Of a stretch of 64,000 bases of DNA, positions 20,149-29,894 are shown one piece after another. The DNA is from Streptantibioticus cattleyicolor NRRL 8057 = DSM 46488 (GTDB lineage: Bacteria > Actinomycetota > Actinomycetes > Streptomycetales > Streptomycetaceae). The stretch spans positions 310,001 to 374,000 of the forward strand of contig NC_017585.1 of the NCBI RefSeq assembly GCF_000240165.1, written 5' to 3'. A program made the position numbers and the translations under genes. The stretch's first letter is position 1; each line of letters opens with the position of its first letter. The notes under the pieces were generated by a model, which saw nothing but the letters and a program-made list of their open reading frames with translations, ran no database searches and had not been told where the DNA came from.

Positions 20149-21432
20149 ATGTCAACGGCTTCCACCCCTCCGTCGTCCCAGGCCGCGGCGGTCTCGCGGG
20201 ATCGCGGTGACGCCTGCCCGGGGGCGCTGCGGCTGCACGCCGCGGACGACGGGGCGCTGGCCCGCGTCCGGCTGCCCGGCGGTGTGCTGACGACCCGTCA
20301 GGCCGAAGCGCTGGGGTCGGCGGCACTGCGGCTGGGCGACGGCGACCTGCATCTGACCTCACGCGGCAACGTGCAGTTGCGCGGGCTGCCGGCCGGGTGC
20401 GGTGCCGAACTGGCCGGGCTGCTGGAGGCCGCCGGGCTGCTGCCGTCCCCGGGACACGAGCGGGTGCGCAACGTCGTCGCCTCGCCGCTGTCCGGGCTCG
20501 ACGGGCACGGGCTGCGGGACGTACGGCCGTGGCTCACCGGCCTCGACGCGCTGCTGTGCGCGAGCGAAGCGGCCCGCGAGCTGTCCGGGCGCTTCCTGTT
20601 CGCGCTGGACGACGGGCGCGGGGACGTCGCCGGGCTCGGCGCCGACGTCACGGTGCGGGCGGTTCCGGACGGGGACGCCCTGGTGCGCCTCGGGGCGTCC
20701 GGGACGGCGCTGCGGGTGCCCGGCGGGCAGGCGGCGCGGGCCACGCTGACGGCCGCCGAGGTCTTCCTCGACGCCGCGCGGGCGAGCGGGACGCGTGCCT
20801 GGCGGGTGGCCGAACTCGCGTTGCCTGCCGAGGAGTTGACGGCCGCGCTCGGCCGCCGTCTGACGGCGGACGGCATCAACCACGCGACGGGCGTACCGGA
20901 GGCCACCGGCACCGGCGGTCCGCTCCCCGGGGTGACCGGCGACGCCTTGTCGGTCCACGTTCCGCTCGGCCGGCTGTCCGCCGCGCAGTGGCGGGAGCTG
21001 ACCCGGGCCGCCCGCGGTGAGCTGCGGCTGACCCCCTGGCGCGGCGTCGTCCTGCCCGCACCGGGCCTCACCCCCGAGCGGGCGGCCGACGCGCTCGCCC
21101 GGCTGCGCGCCGTCGGCCTGGTCACCGACCCCGACTCGCCCTGGCCGCGGGTGGGCGCCTGCGTCGGCCGCCCCGGCTGCGCCAGGTCACGGGCGGACGT
21201 GCGGACGGACGCCGCCGCGGCCCTGGACGCGGCCGGACTCCCGGGCCTCCCCCTGTACTGGTCCGGGTGCGAACGCCGCTGCGGTCACCCCGTGGGCGAC
21301 CGGATCGACGTGGTGGCCGCCGAGGACGGCGGCTACCGGGTGAGCGTCACCGCCTCCGGCCGGGCGCCGCGCACCGCCACCGTGGACCACCCCTCCCGAC
21401 TCGCCACCGTCCTGGCGGCGATCACCTCATGA
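20149..21432 (+). CDS. cobG: Precorrin-3B synthase CobG (nitrite/sulfite reductase fold)
   Basis: A protein of about 427 aa of the sulfite/nitrite reductase-like family that oxygenates precorrin-3A in aerobic B12 synthesis. [13 protein letters not shown] is the ferredoxin-like half-domain motif. The C-terminal CVGRPGC and [10 protein letters not shown] supply four cysteines for an Fe-S cluster. The start at 20149 is favoured by TATGCT (20136-20141) seven bases upstream, as for a leaderless mRNA. An alternative ATG at 20104 has AAGGGG in front. It overlaps cobH by 4 bp (ATGA). The dedicated B12 role rather than nitrite reduction follows from the neighbours. Confidence 0.88.
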   Translation: MSTASTPPSSQAAAVSRDRGDACPGALRLHAADDGALARVRLPGGVLTTRQAEALGSAALRLGDGDLHLTSRGNVQLRGLPAGCGAELAGLLEAAGLLPSPGHERVRNVVASPLSGLDGHGLRDVRPWLTGLDALLCASEAARELSGRFLFALDDGRGDVAGLGADVTVRAVPDGDALVRLGASGTALRVPGGQAARATLTAAEVFLDAARASGTRAWRVAELALPAEELTAALGRRLTADGINHATGVPEATGTGGPLPGVTGDALSVHVPLGRLSAAQWRELTRAARGELRLTPWRGVVLPAPGLTPERAADALARLRAVGLVTDPDSPWPRVGACVGRPGCARSRADVRTDAAAALDAAGLPGLPLYWSGCERRCGHPVGDRIDVVAAEDGGYRVSVTASGRAPRTATVDHPSRLATVLAAITS

Positions 21433-22100
21433 GCCGTATCCCCGACGAGAGCAGCGAGAAGAATACCGTGTCCCGCTACGACTACGAGAAGGACGGCGCG
21501 GCCATCTACCGCCGGTCGTTCGCCACCATCCGCGCGGAAGCCGATCTGGCGGGGCTGCCCGCCGACGTCGCCCAGGTCGCCGTGCGGATGATCCACGCCT
21601 GCGGGATGACCGACCTCGTCGGCGACCTGGCGTACACCCCCGCCGTGGTCGCCCGGGCCCGCGCGGCGCTGCGTTCCGGCGCGCCGATCCTGTGCGACGT
21701 CCAGATGGTGGCCAGCGGCGTGACCCGCAAGCGGCTGCCCGCCGGCAACGACGTGCTCTGCACGCTCTCCGACCCGGCCGTCCCGGAACTGGCGGCGAAG
21801 CTCGGCACCACGCGGACCGCCGCCGCGCTGGAGCTGTGGCGGGACCGGCTGGAGGGTGCCGTGGTCGCCGTGGGCAACGCGCCCACCGCGCTCTTCCGCC
21901 TGCTGGAGATGGTCGAGGAGGGCGCCCCCCGGCCCGCCGCCGTCATCGGCGTGCCGGTCGGCTTCGTCGGCGCCGCCGAGTCCAAGGACGCCCTGGCCGC
22001 CCACCCGTCCGGGGTGGACCACCTCGTCGTCCGGGGCCGCCGGGGCGGCAGCGCCCTCGCCGCCGCCGCGCTCAACGCGATCGCGAGTGAGGAAGAGTGA
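21429..22100 (+). CDS. cobH: Precorrin-8X methylmutase
   Basis: A 223-aa CobH/CbiC protein that moves the C11 methyl to C12, giving hydrogenobyrinic acid. It shows [18 protein letters not shown], then IHACGMTDL with the catalytic His, the [10 protein letters not shown] substrate-binding segment, and [13 protein letters not shown], all in family order. A start at 21429 overlaps the cobG stop; a GTG at 21468 is an alternative. Translationally coupled to cobG and cobIJ. Confidence 0.95.
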   Translation: MSRIPDESSEKNTVSRYDYEKDGAAIYRRSFATIRAEADLAGLPADVAQVAVRMIHACGMTDLVGDLAYTPAVVARARAALRSGAPILCDVQMVASGVTRKRLPAGNDVLCTLSDPAVPELAAKLGTTRTAAALELWRDRLEGAVVAVGNAPTALFRLLEMVEEGAPRPAAVIGVPVGFVGAAESKDALAAHPSGVDHLVVRGRRGGSALAAAALNAIASEEE

Positions 22101-23587
22101 GCGCCAAGCTGTACGGGGTCGGGCTCGGCCCGGGTGACCCGTCCCTGATGACCGTCCGGGCGGTCGAGGTGATCGCCGAGGCCGACGTGATCGCCTACCA
22201 CAGCGCCCGCCACGGCCGTTCCATAGCCCGGTCCATCGCCGCCCGGCACATCCGCGCCGACCACGTCGAGGAGCCGCTGGTCTACCCGGTGACCACGGAG
22301 ACCACCGACCACCCGGGCGGCTACCGGGGCGCGATGGAGGAGTTCTACGCCCAGGCGGCGGCCCGGCTGGCCGCGCATCTGGACGCGGGGCGTACCGTCG
22401 CCGTCCTCGCCGAGGGCGATCCGCTCTTCTACGGCTCGTACATGCACATGCACAAGCGGCTCGCCGACCGCTACCCCACCGAGGTCGTCCCCGGTGTCAC
22501 CTCGGTCTCCGCCGCCGCGGCGCGGCTGGGCACCCCGCTCGCCGAGGGCGAGGAGGTGCTGACCGTGCTGCCGGGCACGCTGCCCGAGGAGGAGCTGACC
22601 GCCCGGCTCGCCGCCACGGACGCCGCCGTGGTGATGAAGCTGGGGCGCACCTTCCCCAAGGTCCGCGCGGCGCTGGCCGGTTCGGGACGGCTGGCCGAGG
22701 CCCGGTACGTCGAGCGGGCCACCATGGCCGGGGAGCGGCTGGCCCAACTGGCCGACGTGGCCGAGGAGTCGGTGCCCTACTTCTCGGTGGCGGTGGTGCC
22801 CGGCCGGGCCGGCGCCGGACGGCCCGCGCCGGACGGGCCCGGCGAGGTGGTCGTGGTCGGCACCGGCCCGGCCGGGCCGCAGTGGCTGACCCCGCAGACC
22901 CGTGCCGCCCTGGCCGCCGCCGACGACCTCGTGGGGTACACCACGTATCTGGACCGGGTGCCGGAGCGTCCCGGTCAGCACCGGCACGGCTCGGACAACC
23001 GGGTGGAGTCCGAACGCGCCGAGTTCGCCCTCGACCTGGCCCGGCGCGGCCGTCGCGTCGCCGTCGTCTCCGGCGGCGACCCGGGGGTCTTCGCGATGGC
23101 CACCGCCGTGCTGGAGGCCGCCTCCCGCCCGGAGTACCTGGACGTCCCGGTACGGGTGCTGCCGGGGGTCACCGCGGCCAACGCGGCAGCCGCCCGGGCC
23201 GGCGCCCCGCTCGGCCACGACTACGCCGTCGTCTCGCTGTCCGACCGGCTCAAGCCCTGGGAGGTCATCGCCGGCCGGCTGCGTGCCGCGGCCTCGGCCG
23301 ACCTGGTCCTCGCGTTGTACAACCCCGGCTCCCGCAGCCGTACCTGGCAGGTGGGCAAGGCCCGGGAGGTGCTGCTGGAGCACCGGGCGCCGACCACCCC
23401 GGTGGTGGTCGCGCGTGACGTGGGCGGCCCCGGCGAGCGGGTGCGGATCGTGCGCCTGGCCGAGCTGGACCCGGCCGAGGTCGACATGCGCACCATCCTG
23501 CTGGTCGGCTCCTCGCAGACCCGCACCGTGCGGCGGGGGGACGGCGAGGAGGTCGTCTGGACCCCGCGCCGGTACCCGACGGGGTGA
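22097..23587 (+). CDS. cobIJ: Fused precorrin-2 C20-methyltransferase / precorrin-3B C17-methyltransferase
   Basis: A 496-aa fusion of two SAM-dependent tetrapyrrole methylases. Residues 1 to about 235 are CobI/CbiL ([15 protein letters not shown] glycine loop, [13 protein letters not shown]). Residues about 250-496 are CobJ/CbiH ([40 protein letters not shown]). The linker is Gly/Pro/Ala-rich. The two domains act on either side of the CobG ring-contraction step. The fusion is common in actinobacteria. A GTG start overlaps cobH by 4 bp. Confidence 0.94.
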   Translation: MSAKLYGVGLGPGDPSLMTVRAVEVIAEADVIAYHSARHGRSIARSIAARHIRADHVEEPLVYPVTTETTDHPGGYRGAMEEFYAQAAARLAAHLDAGRTVAVLAEGDPLFYGSYMHMHKRLADRYPTEVVPGVTSVSAAAARLGTPLAEGEEVLTVLPGTLPEEELTARLAATDAAVVMKLGRTFPKVRAALAGSGRLAEARYVERATMAGERLAQLADVAEESVPYFSVAVVPGRAGAGRPAPDGPGEVVVVGTGPAGPQWLTPQTRAALAAADDLVGYTTYLDRVPERPGQHRHGSDNRVESERAEFALDLARRGRRVAVVSGGDPGVFAMATAVLEAASRPEYLDVPVRVLPGVTAANAAAARAGAPLGHDYAVVSLSDRLKPWEVIAGRLRAAASADLVLALYNPGSRSRTWQVGKAREVLLEHRAPTTPVVVARDVGGPGERVRIVRLAELDPAEVDMRTILLVGSSQTRTVRRGDGEEVVWTPRRYPTG

Positions 23588-23611
23588 GCGCGGGCGGCGC
23601 CGCCCGGGGGC

Positions 23612-24364
23612 TCAGCCGTCCTGCCGGGCGGCGCGCTCGCCGATCCAGCGGGCCGCCTCCTCGGGGCCGGACACCACCGGCACCCCCTCGGGGACCGGCG
23701 GGCGGCGGACCACCACCACCGGAATCCCGGCCTCCCGGGCGGCGGTCAGCTTCGGCGCGGTCGCCGCTCCCCCGCTGTCCTTGGTCACCAGCACCTCCAC
23801 GCGGTGGCGGCGCAGCAGTTCGCGTTCCCCGTCGAGGGTGAACGGGCCGCGGTCGAGGACGACGTCCATCCGCGCCGGGTGCGGGGCCTGCGGCGGGTCC
23901 ACCGAACGCACCAGGAACCACAGGTCGTCCAGGGCCGCGAAGGTGGCCAGACCCATCCGTCCGGTGGTGAGGAAGACCCGCCGGCCGAGGTCCGGCAGCA
24001 GCCGGGCCGCCTCCTCCAGCGAGGCGGCCTCGTGCCACCGGTCGCCCTCGACGGGGACCCAGCCGGGGCGGCGCAGGGCGAGCAGGGGAACATGGGCGGT
24101 GGCGGCGGCCCGCGCCGCGTGGAAACTGATCGTCCCGGCGAAGGGGTGGGTGGCGTCGATGAGCACGTCGACGGCGTGGTCGCGCAGCCACCCGGCGAGC
24201 CCCTCGGCCCCGCCGAAGCCGCCGACGCGCACCTCGCCCGGGGGCATCCGGGGGCTGGCGACCCGCCCGGCGAGCGAACTGGTCACCCGCCGGCCGGGGA
24301 CGGCGTCCAGCACCTCGGCCAGCCGCCGGGCTTCCGTGGTTCCGCCCAGTATCAGTACGTGCAT
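23612..24364 (-). CDS. cobK: Precorrin-6A reductase
   Basis: A 250-aa CobK/CbiJ protein, the NADPH-dependent reductase of precorrin-6A. It starts MHVLILGGTTEARRLAEVL, the family Rossmann loop. It continues with DATHPFAGTISFHAARAA, VFLTTGRMGLATFAAL and VLVTKDSGGAATAPKLTAA, the known substrate/NADPH-binding segments. The longer upstream frame is antisense to cbiD and shows no family sequence, so ATG 24364 is used. It diverges from cbiD with 18 bp between start codons, so their promoters overlap the opposite coding regions. Confidence 0.93.
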   Translation of the reverse strand: MHVLILGGTTEARRLAEVLDAVPGRRVTSSLAGRVASPRMPPGEVRVGGFGGAEGLAGWLRDHAVDVLIDATHPFAGTISFHAARAAATAHVPLLALRRPGWVPVEGDRWHEAASLEEAARLLPDLGRRVFLTTGRMGLATFAALDDLWFLVRSVDPPQAPHPARMDVVLDRGPFTLDGERELLRRHRVEVLVTKDSGGAATAPKLTAAREAGIPVVVVRRPPVPEGVPVVSGPEEAARWIGERAARQDG

Positions 24365-24382
24365 GGAGGTCCGGGTCCGTTC

Positions 24383-25519
24383 ATGAGCAATGACGTGCGA
24401 GGGGCCGGCGAGCCCACCGGGGGCCGCGGTGCCCAACTCAAGCACACCGGGCTGCGGCCCGGCTGGACCACCGGTGCCTGTGCGACGGCGGCCACCACGG
24501 CCGCGTACACCGCCTTGCTGACCGGGGCCTTCCCCGACCCGGTGACGGTGACGCTGCCGAAGGGGCAGACGCCGTCGTTCGCGCTGGCGGCGGAGGAGCT
24601 GACCGGCGGGTACGCGATGGCGGGGATCGTGAAGGACGCGGGGGACGACCCGGACGTCACCCACGGCGCGCTGGTGCGGGCCACGGTACGGCGGTTGCCG
24701 GCCGGATCCGGTGTGGTCTTCCGGGCGGGCCCGGGGGTGGGCACCGTCACCCGTCCCGGGCTGCCGCTGCCGGTCGGCGAGCCCGCGGTCAACCCGGTGC
24801 CGCGCCGGATGATGCGCGAGCACGTCGCCCGCGTCGCCGAGGCGCACGGCGGCACCGGGGACGTCGAGATCACCGTCTCCGTCGACCACGGCGAGGAGAT
24901 CGCCCGCTCCACCTGGAACCCGCGGCTGGGCATCCTGGGCGGCCTGTCGATCCTGGGCACCACCGGCGTCGTCGTGCCGTACTCGTGCTCGGCGTGGATC
25001 GACTCGATCCGGCGCGGTGTCGACGTGGCCCGGGCGGCCGGGCGCACCCATGTCGCCGGGTGCACCGGGTCGACCTCCGAGAAGACCGTGGTCGCCGAGT
25101 ACGCGCTCCCCGAGGACGCCCTGCTGGACATGGGGGACTTCGCGGGCGCGGTGCTCAAGTACGTCCGCCGGCATCCGGTGGAGCGGCTGACGATCTGCGG
25201 CGGCTTCGCCAAGTTGTCGAAACTCGCCGCCGGCCATCTGGATCTGCACTCCGGGCGTTCCCAGGTCGACAAGGGCTTCCTCGCCGAGGTGGCCCGCCGC
25301 GGCGGCGCGGACGAGGCGCTGGCCGCCGAGGTGGCCGCCGCCAACACGGGCCTGGCCGCGCTCCAGTCGTGTCTGGTGGCCGGGGTGCCGCTGGGTGATC
25401 TGGTCGCCACGGCCGCCCGCGACCAGGCGCTGGCGGTGCTGCGCGGGGCGCCGGTCGCGGTGGACGTGATCTGCATCGACCGGGCGGGGACCGTGGTGGG
25501 CCGCAGCGCGGTGGCCTGA
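24383..25519 (+). CDS. cbiD: Cobalt-precorrin-5B (C1)-methyltransferase
   Basis: A 378-aa CbiD protein. It shows the diagnostic GWTTGACATAATTAAYTALL near residue 27, VKDAGDDPDVTHGA, NPRLGILGGLSILGTTG, and ICGGFAKLSKLAAGHLDLHS. CbiD methylates C1 in the anaerobic pathway; here it sits among aerobic-route genes (cobG, cobN), and no cobF is visible in this window. The ATG at 24383 starts 18 bp from the divergent cobK start. It converges on cobM with a 7-bp gap. Confidence 0.94.
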   Translation: MSNDVRGAGEPTGGRGAQLKHTGLRPGWTTGACATAATTAAYTALLTGAFPDPVTVTLPKGQTPSFALAAEELTGGYAMAGIVKDAGDDPDVTHGALVRATVRRLPAGSGVVFRAGPGVGTVTRPGLPLPVGEPAVNPVPRRMMREHVARVAEAHGGTGDVEITVSVDHGEEIARSTWNPRLGILGGLSILGTTGVVVPYSCSAWIDSIRRGVDVARAAGRTHVAGCTGSTSEKTVVAEYALPEDALLDMGDFAGAVLKYVRRHPVERLTICGGFAKLSKLAAGHLDLHSGRSQVDKGFLAEVARRGGADEALAAEVAAANTGLAALQSCLVAGVPLGDLVATAARDQALAVLRGAPVAVDVICIDRAGTVVGRSAVA

Positions 25520-25526
25520 ACGGCGG

Positions 25527-26276
25527 TCAGTGCGGGTGGCGTTCGCGTTCCGGCGAGTACAGGTGGCTGTCGCGGAAGTGCTCGGCGCCGAGCGTGCGTC
25601 CCACCATGATCACGGCGGTGCGCACCACCCCGGCCTCCTTCACCTTCCCGGCGATCTCCGCCAGCGTGCCCCGGATGACCAGTTCGTCCGGGCGGGAGGC
25701 GTAGGCCACGACGGCGGCGGGGCAGTCGGCGCCGTAGTGCGGCAGCAGTTCGCCGACCACGCGGTCGACGTACCGGGCCGCCAGGTGGAGCACGATCAGC
25801 GCGCCGCCGCGGCCGAGGGTGGCCAGGTCCTCGCCGTCGGGCATGGCGGTGGCGCGCTGGGCGACGCGGGTGAGGATCACCGTCTGGCCGACGGTCGGCA
25901 CGGTCAGCTCCCGCTTCAGCGCGGCAGCCGCGGCGGCGAACGCGGGGACCCCGGGGACCACCTCGTACGGCACCCCCGCCGCGTCCAGCCGCCGCATCTG
26001 CTCGGCCACCGCGCTGAACACCGACGGGTCCCCGGAGTGCAGCCGCGCCACGTCGTGCCCCTCCTGGTGCGCGCGGACCAACTCGGCGGTGATCTGGTCC
26101 AGATCGAGGCGCGCGGTGTCCACCAGGCGTGCGTCCGGCGGGCATTCGGCCAGCAGCTCGCGCGGCACCAGGCTCCCCGCGTACAGGCAGACCCGGCAGG
26201 CGGCGAGCGTACGGGCACCGCGCACCGTGATCAGGTCGGCGGCGCCGGGTCCGGCGCCGATGAAGTACACGGTCAT
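25527..26276 (-). CDS. cobM: Precorrin-4 C11-methyltransferase
   Basis: A 249-aa SAM-dependent tetrapyrrole methylase. TVYFIGAGPGAADLITVRG is the SAM glycine loop. CLYAGSLVPRELLAECP, ARLHSGDPSVFSAVAEQM, VVPGVPAFAAAAAALKRELT and LHLAARYVDRVV are characteristic of CobM/CbiF. It methylates C11 of precorrin-4. The ATG at 26276 starts the family sequence; the long frame upstream is antisense to the next gene. It converges on cbiD and stands at the edge of the B12 block. Confidence 0.94.
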   Translation of the reverse strand: MTVYFIGAGPGAADLITVRGARTLAACRVCLYAGSLVPRELLAECPPDARLVDTARLDLDQITAELVRAHQEGHDVARLHSGDPSVFSAVAEQMRRLDAAGVPYEVVPGVPAFAAAAAALKRELTVPTVGQTVILTRVAQRATAMPDGEDLATLGRGGALIVLHLAARYVDRVVGELLPHYGADCPAAVVAYASRPDELVIRGTLAEIAGKVKEAGVVRTAVIMVGRTLGAEHFRDSHLYSPERERHPH

Positions 26277-26352
26277 CTGTCTGCTCCCGCGAGGTCGTAC
26301 GGCTTTGTTGCACCCTAGTCGCAGCAGCGGCACCCGTACGGAGCCGGGGTCG

Positions 26353-26377
26353 GCCATCTGACGTTGCGTCAGATGGC
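26353..26377. terminator. Hairpin at the end of the NmrA-like gene
   Basis: GCCATCTGACG and CGTCAGATGGC are perfect 11-bp arms with a 3-base loop (TTG). The hairpin overlaps the stop codon of the minus-strand gene at 26369 and lies before cobM, so it probably ends that transcript. Confidence 0.65.
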
Positions 26378-27262
26378 GGCCACCGCGGGCTTGAGGGTGT
26401 CCTCGCACCACTGCCGGAAGGTGGTCGGGCCGGTCACCGCGTTCGGCAGCGTCCGGGTGGCGCCGCGGTCGTAGCCGTCGTCCTTGGCGGCCATCATGTC
26501 GAGCATGGCCTGGGCCATGGCGTCGGAGAACCCGGCGCCGGTGAGCCGGTCCCGCAGCGCTTGGCCGGGGATCCGGCGGTAGCGCACCGGGGTGCCCAGC
26601 ACCTCGGAGACGACGGCGGCCATGTCGTCGTTGGACAGGTCCTCCGGTCCGAGCACCGGGACCTCCTCCTGACCGCTCCACGAGGTGTCCAGCAGCAGGC
26701 GGGCGGCGACGTCGGCGATGTCGCGGGTGGCGACGACCGGCGACGGCAGATCGGGCGCGGTGACGTCGAAGAAGGCACCCTGTTCCCTGATCGCCCCGGC
26801 CTGCCGCAGCATGTTCTCCATGAACCCGGGCAGGCACAGCGCCCGGAACGCCACCCCGGTGCTCGCGATCAGGTCGTCCATGGCGAGCGAGGCGGTCACG
26901 TGCCCGGCCCGCCCGGCGTACGGGGTGCCGCGGCCCAGGGTGCTCACACCGACGACGCGTTTGACGCCCGTGGCGCGCATCGCCTCGGCCGCGGGGCGGG
27001 TGAAGCCGACGTACGCCTCCTCGGCGCCGGCGGCGCGACGGTCGGCGGGCAGCAGCCAGAACACGGCGTCGGCGCCGTCGAAGGCACGGGAGACGACCCG
27101 GGCGTCGCCGTGCGAGCCCTGGACCACCTCGGCCCGGTCGCGGACGGCGGCGTCGAGCCGGGCCGGGTCGCGCGCGATGACGCGGACGGACTCGCCGGCG
27201 GCGAGGAGCCGGGTGAGGACCTGGCGGCCGATGTTCCCGGTGGGAGCGGTGATGACGATCAC
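26369..27262 (-). CDS. NAD(P)-binding protein, NmrA/QOR2-like
   Basis: A 297-aa atypical short-chain dehydrogenase. MIVITAPTGNIGRQVLTRLL contains the NmrA-type NAD(P) motif (GNIGRQ) at residues 5-14. VRVIARDPARL, the arginine-containing second strand, suggests NADPH. Such proteins are quinone reductases or redox-sensing regulators rather than classical SDRs, and no YxxxK pair is evident. It is divergent from a TetR gene with an inverted repeat between them and is the likely target. Confidence 0.88.
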   Translation of the reverse strand: MIVITAPTGNIGRQVLTRLLAAGESVRVIARDPARLDAAVRDRAEVVQGSHGDARVVSRAFDGADAVFWLLPADRRAAGAEEAYVGFTRPAAEAMRATGVKRVVGVSTLGRGTPYAGRAGHVTASLAMDDLIASTGVAFRALCLPGFMENMLRQAGAIREQGAFFDVTAPDLPSPVVATRDIADVAARLLLDTSWSGQEEVPVLGPEDLSNDDMAAVVSEVLGTPVRYRRIPGQALRDRLTGAGFSDAMAQAMLDMMAAKDDGYDRGATRTLPNAVTGPTTFRQWCEDTLKPAVAAI

Positions 27263-27302
27263 GGCATCTCTCCAGCAGACTGGGGGCGGATGATCGAGCT
27301 AG

Positions 27303-27325
27303 GTAAACTAGACCGTACCGTTTAC
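27303..27325. promoter_or_regulatory. TetR operator candidate between NmrA-like gene and TetR
   Basis: GTAAAC and GTTTAC are 6-bp arms of an inverted repeat with an 11-bp interior (TAGACCGTACC) that is itself partly symmetric. It lies 20 bp before the TetR start and about 40 bp before the divergent gene, a position suited to repressing both. Confidence 0.55.
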
Positions 27326-27344
27326 TTTTTGGGGACACAAGTCG

Positions 27345-27989
27345 ATGAGCCGAGCAAGCGAGCCGCGGCGGCGGGGCGAACAGCGGCGCGGTGCGGAACT
27401 GCGCCGCCACATCCTGTTCGTGGCCAAGGACGTCTTCCTGGAGACCGGCTACGAGCGGGCCTCGATGGACACCGTCGCCTCCCGCGCCGAGACCTCCAAG
27501 CGGTCGCTGTACGCGCACTTCGAGAGCAAGGAGAAACTCTTCCTCGCGGTGCTCGACCTCATCCGCGAGCTGTACCTGGGCAAGCTGCGTACCCCGGACG
27601 CCTACGCCGAGGACCCCGCCGAGGCGGTGACGCTCTTCTGCGGGCGGTTCCTGGAGCTGATGACCTGGGAGGCGCAGGTACGCACCTGCCGGCTGGCCAT
27701 CGCCGAGGCCGAACGCCTGCCGGGCAGCTCCACCGCCTACTTCGACGCCGTCTTCGCCACCACCCACGAACGGCTCACCACATACCTGGCCGACCACTCC
27801 CCCCTGGCCGGCCCGGACGCCACCGCGCTCGCCGAGGACCTCCTCGCCCGCACCGTCCTGCCCAAGCTCTTCCGCACCCTCCTCGGCGTCGACCCCGCCC
27901 TCACCGCCACCCCCGGCGACGCCGCCGCCGTCGAGAACGTCGACCTCACCGAGATCCGCCGCACCGTGACCACCGCCCTGCCCCGCTGA
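27345..27989 (+). CDS. TetR/AcrR family repressor
   Basis: A 214-aa regulator with an arginine-rich N-terminus and an HTH at about residues 38-72 (SMDTVASRAETSKRSLYAHFESKEKLF). The C-terminal domain includes FLELMTWEAQVRTCRLAIAEAERLP, as in AefR/TetR_C_7-type proteins. It is divergent from the NmrA-like gene and separated from it by the 27303 palindrome, implying autoregulation and control of that gene. It converges on the SnoaL-like gene at 28011. Confidence 0.88.
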   Translation: MSRASEPRRRGEQRRGAELRRHILFVAKDVFLETGYERASMDTVASRAETSKRSLYAHFESKEKLFLAVLDLIRELYLGKLRTPDAYAEDPAEAVTLFCGRFLELMTWEAQVRTCRLAIAEAERLPGSSTAYFDAVFATTHERLTTYLADHSPLAGPDATALAEDLLARTVLPKLFRTLLGVDPALTATPGDAAAVENVDLTEIRRTVTTALPR

Positions 27990-28010
27990 CCCCCTCGCCC
28001 CGTGCCGGAC

Positions 28011-28502
28011 TCACGCCCCTCCGGACGCCCCGACCCGCTCCGTCGGCCCACCGAACGCCAGCACCAGCGTGCGGGAGGCGAGCAGCCACTCGCCGTCGAC
28101 CACGCGGAAGACGTCCTCGTAGTGCCCGACGTTGGCGGGAAGACGGGGCGGCAGCATGCCGGAGGTGTGGCCGTCGACGCGGTAGGTGGTGAAGTAGGTG
28201 GTCGCCACCGCCGTCGTCGCGGAGGTGACGGTGACCAGGAGGTTGGTGCACATCCGGCGCGACAGCCGGTCGGCGGGGCGGGAGCCGAAGTAGTCGCGCA
28301 ACGCCTCCCGCCCCGCCACCCGCCGACCGCCCTCGGGCCACTGCCACACACCGTCCGGCGTGAACAGGTCCGCCACGGTGGCCGGGTCACCCAGGTCGAG
28401 CCTGCGGACGAGCTCGAGGATCAGCCGCTCGCAGGCCCGCTCGGCGAGCAGGAGGTCGGTCGAGGACAGGGACTCGGTCGGCGCCAGGGGCTCGGTGTCC
28501 AT
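28011..28502 (-). CDS. Nuclear transport factor 2 / SnoaL-like family protein
   Basis: A 163-aa single-domain protein of the cone-shaped alpha+beta barrel fold. An N-terminal helix pair (LLLAERACERLILELVRRLDLGDPATVADLF) leads into TPDGVWQWP, then VAGREALRDYF and a C-terminal GHYEDVFRVVDGEWLLASRTLVLAF sheet, the SnoaL_4 pattern. Members include ring-hydroxylating dioxygenase small subunits, isomerases and many unknowns. No catalytic dyad is obvious. It is followed by no partner gene. Confidence 0.78.
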   Translation of the reverse strand: MDTEPLAPTESLSSTDLLLAERACERLILELVRRLDLGDPATVADLFTPDGVWQWPEGGRRVAGREALRDYFGSRPADRLSRRMCTNLLVTVTSATTAVATTYFTTYRVDGHTSGMLPPRLPANVGHYEDVFRVVDGEWLLASRTLVLAFGGPTERVGASGGA

Positions 28503-28602
28503 GCCCCAGTCCTACCACCTCGGACCGGGACGGTGCGGGTCCGTTGAGTCGTCGGCGGGGGCCGGGGGGCGACGAAACACCACAGGCTGCCCAAGCCCTC
28601 AC

Positions 28603-29879
28603 TCAAGGGGTCAGCCGGTGCAGGTCACGCGGGAAGAGCGCGGTGCGGCGGATGTTGTCCGCACGCACCAGGCGGGCGGTCCACCGTTCGAGGCCGAGGG
28701 CGAAGCCACCGTGCGGCGGCATCCCGTGCCGGAAGGCGGACAGGTAGCCGGCGTACGGCTCGGTGGCCTCGCCGCGCGCGGCAAGCGCGGCCACGTAGTC
28801 CTCGTAACGGTGCAGCCGCTGGCCGCCGGTGACCAGTTCCAGCCCGCGGAAGAGCAGGTCGAAGCTGTTGGAGTGGGCCGGGCGGCCCGGTTCGGGGTGG
28901 GTGTAGAAGGGCGCTTGGCCATCGGGTAGCCGGTGACGAACAGGAACTCGCTGCCGTGTTCACGCAGCGCCCACTCGCTCAACGCCCGCTCGTGCGCCGT
29001 GGCGAGGTCGGGCTCGTCCGCGCCGAGCAGGGCCATCGCGTCGGCGAAGTGGACGTGCGGGATCTCGGCCGGCACCTCGGGCAGCGTGGCCTGAAGCAGT
29101 CGGACGGCCTCGCCGGCCCGGCGGGCGACCTCCTCCGTCATCGCCGCGACGACCTCCCGCACCACGGCCATCACGTCGTGGTGGACGCCGATGAAGCCCA
29201 GTTCGGCGTCGAGACTGGTGTACTGCGCCAAGTGGCGTGCGGTGTCGTGGGGTTCGGCGCGGAAGACCGGCCCGGTCTCGTAGACCCGCTCGAAGACACC
29301 GACCATGGTCTGCTTGAAGAACTGCGGGGACTGGGCGAGGTGGGCGGGGCGGCCGAACCAGTCGACGGTGAAGACATCGGCCCCGGACTCGGTCGCCGAG
29401 GAGACCACCTTCGGGGTGTGGATCTCGGTGAACCCCTGGGCGTCCAGGGCCGCACGGAAGCCCGCCACGGAGGCGGCGGAGATCTGGTGCGGAGCCCGCA
29501 ACCGCGGGTGCCGCAGGGTGACCGGGGCGTGGTCCAGGACGGTGGGCAGGGCGGCGGGCACGGTGGGCCGGTGCAGCCCGAACGGCGGTGCCTGCGCCGG
29601 GCCGGACAGCGGCTCGACCACCGGTGAGGTCAGCTCGACCCCGCCGGGCGCCTGCGGGTTGGCGGTCACCGTGCCGCGCACCCGCAGCACGGTCTCCTCG
29701 GGGAGGCCGCCGTCCGCCCCGGACGCCACGATCTGGCCGAGTCCGGAACGGTCGCGCAGGACGAGGAAGGTGACGTTCTTCAGCTCACGGCGGCGGTGCA
29801 GCCAGCCGCAGACTTCGACGGTCTCACCGACGTGGGCCGCCAGCTCGGCGGCGAGTACACGGGTGGCAGGACGGATCAT
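28603..29879 (-). pseudogene. aspS2: Archaeal-type (non-discriminating) aspartyl-tRNA synthetase with a single-base frameshift
   Basis: A class IIb synthetase of about 425 aa if read through one frameshift. The N-terminal OB-fold anticodon domain is VEVCGWLHRRRELKNVTFLVLRD (about residues 17-40). Motif 2 is near FRAEPHDTARHLAQYTSLDAE, and motif 3 in the second frame is GFALGLERWTARLV. The length and lack of the bacterial GAD insertion mark the archaeal, often tRNA(Asn)-mischarging, type. The frame breaks after FVTGYPMAKRP: one base is missing in a G-run at 28909-28911, and the rest (FYTHPEP through DLHRLTP) is intact one frame over. This is either a recent mutation or a sequencing error. A T-box leader precedes it. 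A housekeeping AspRS is expected elsewhere. Confidence 0.82.
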
Positions 29880-29894
29880 CGCGGCCCTCCAGGG

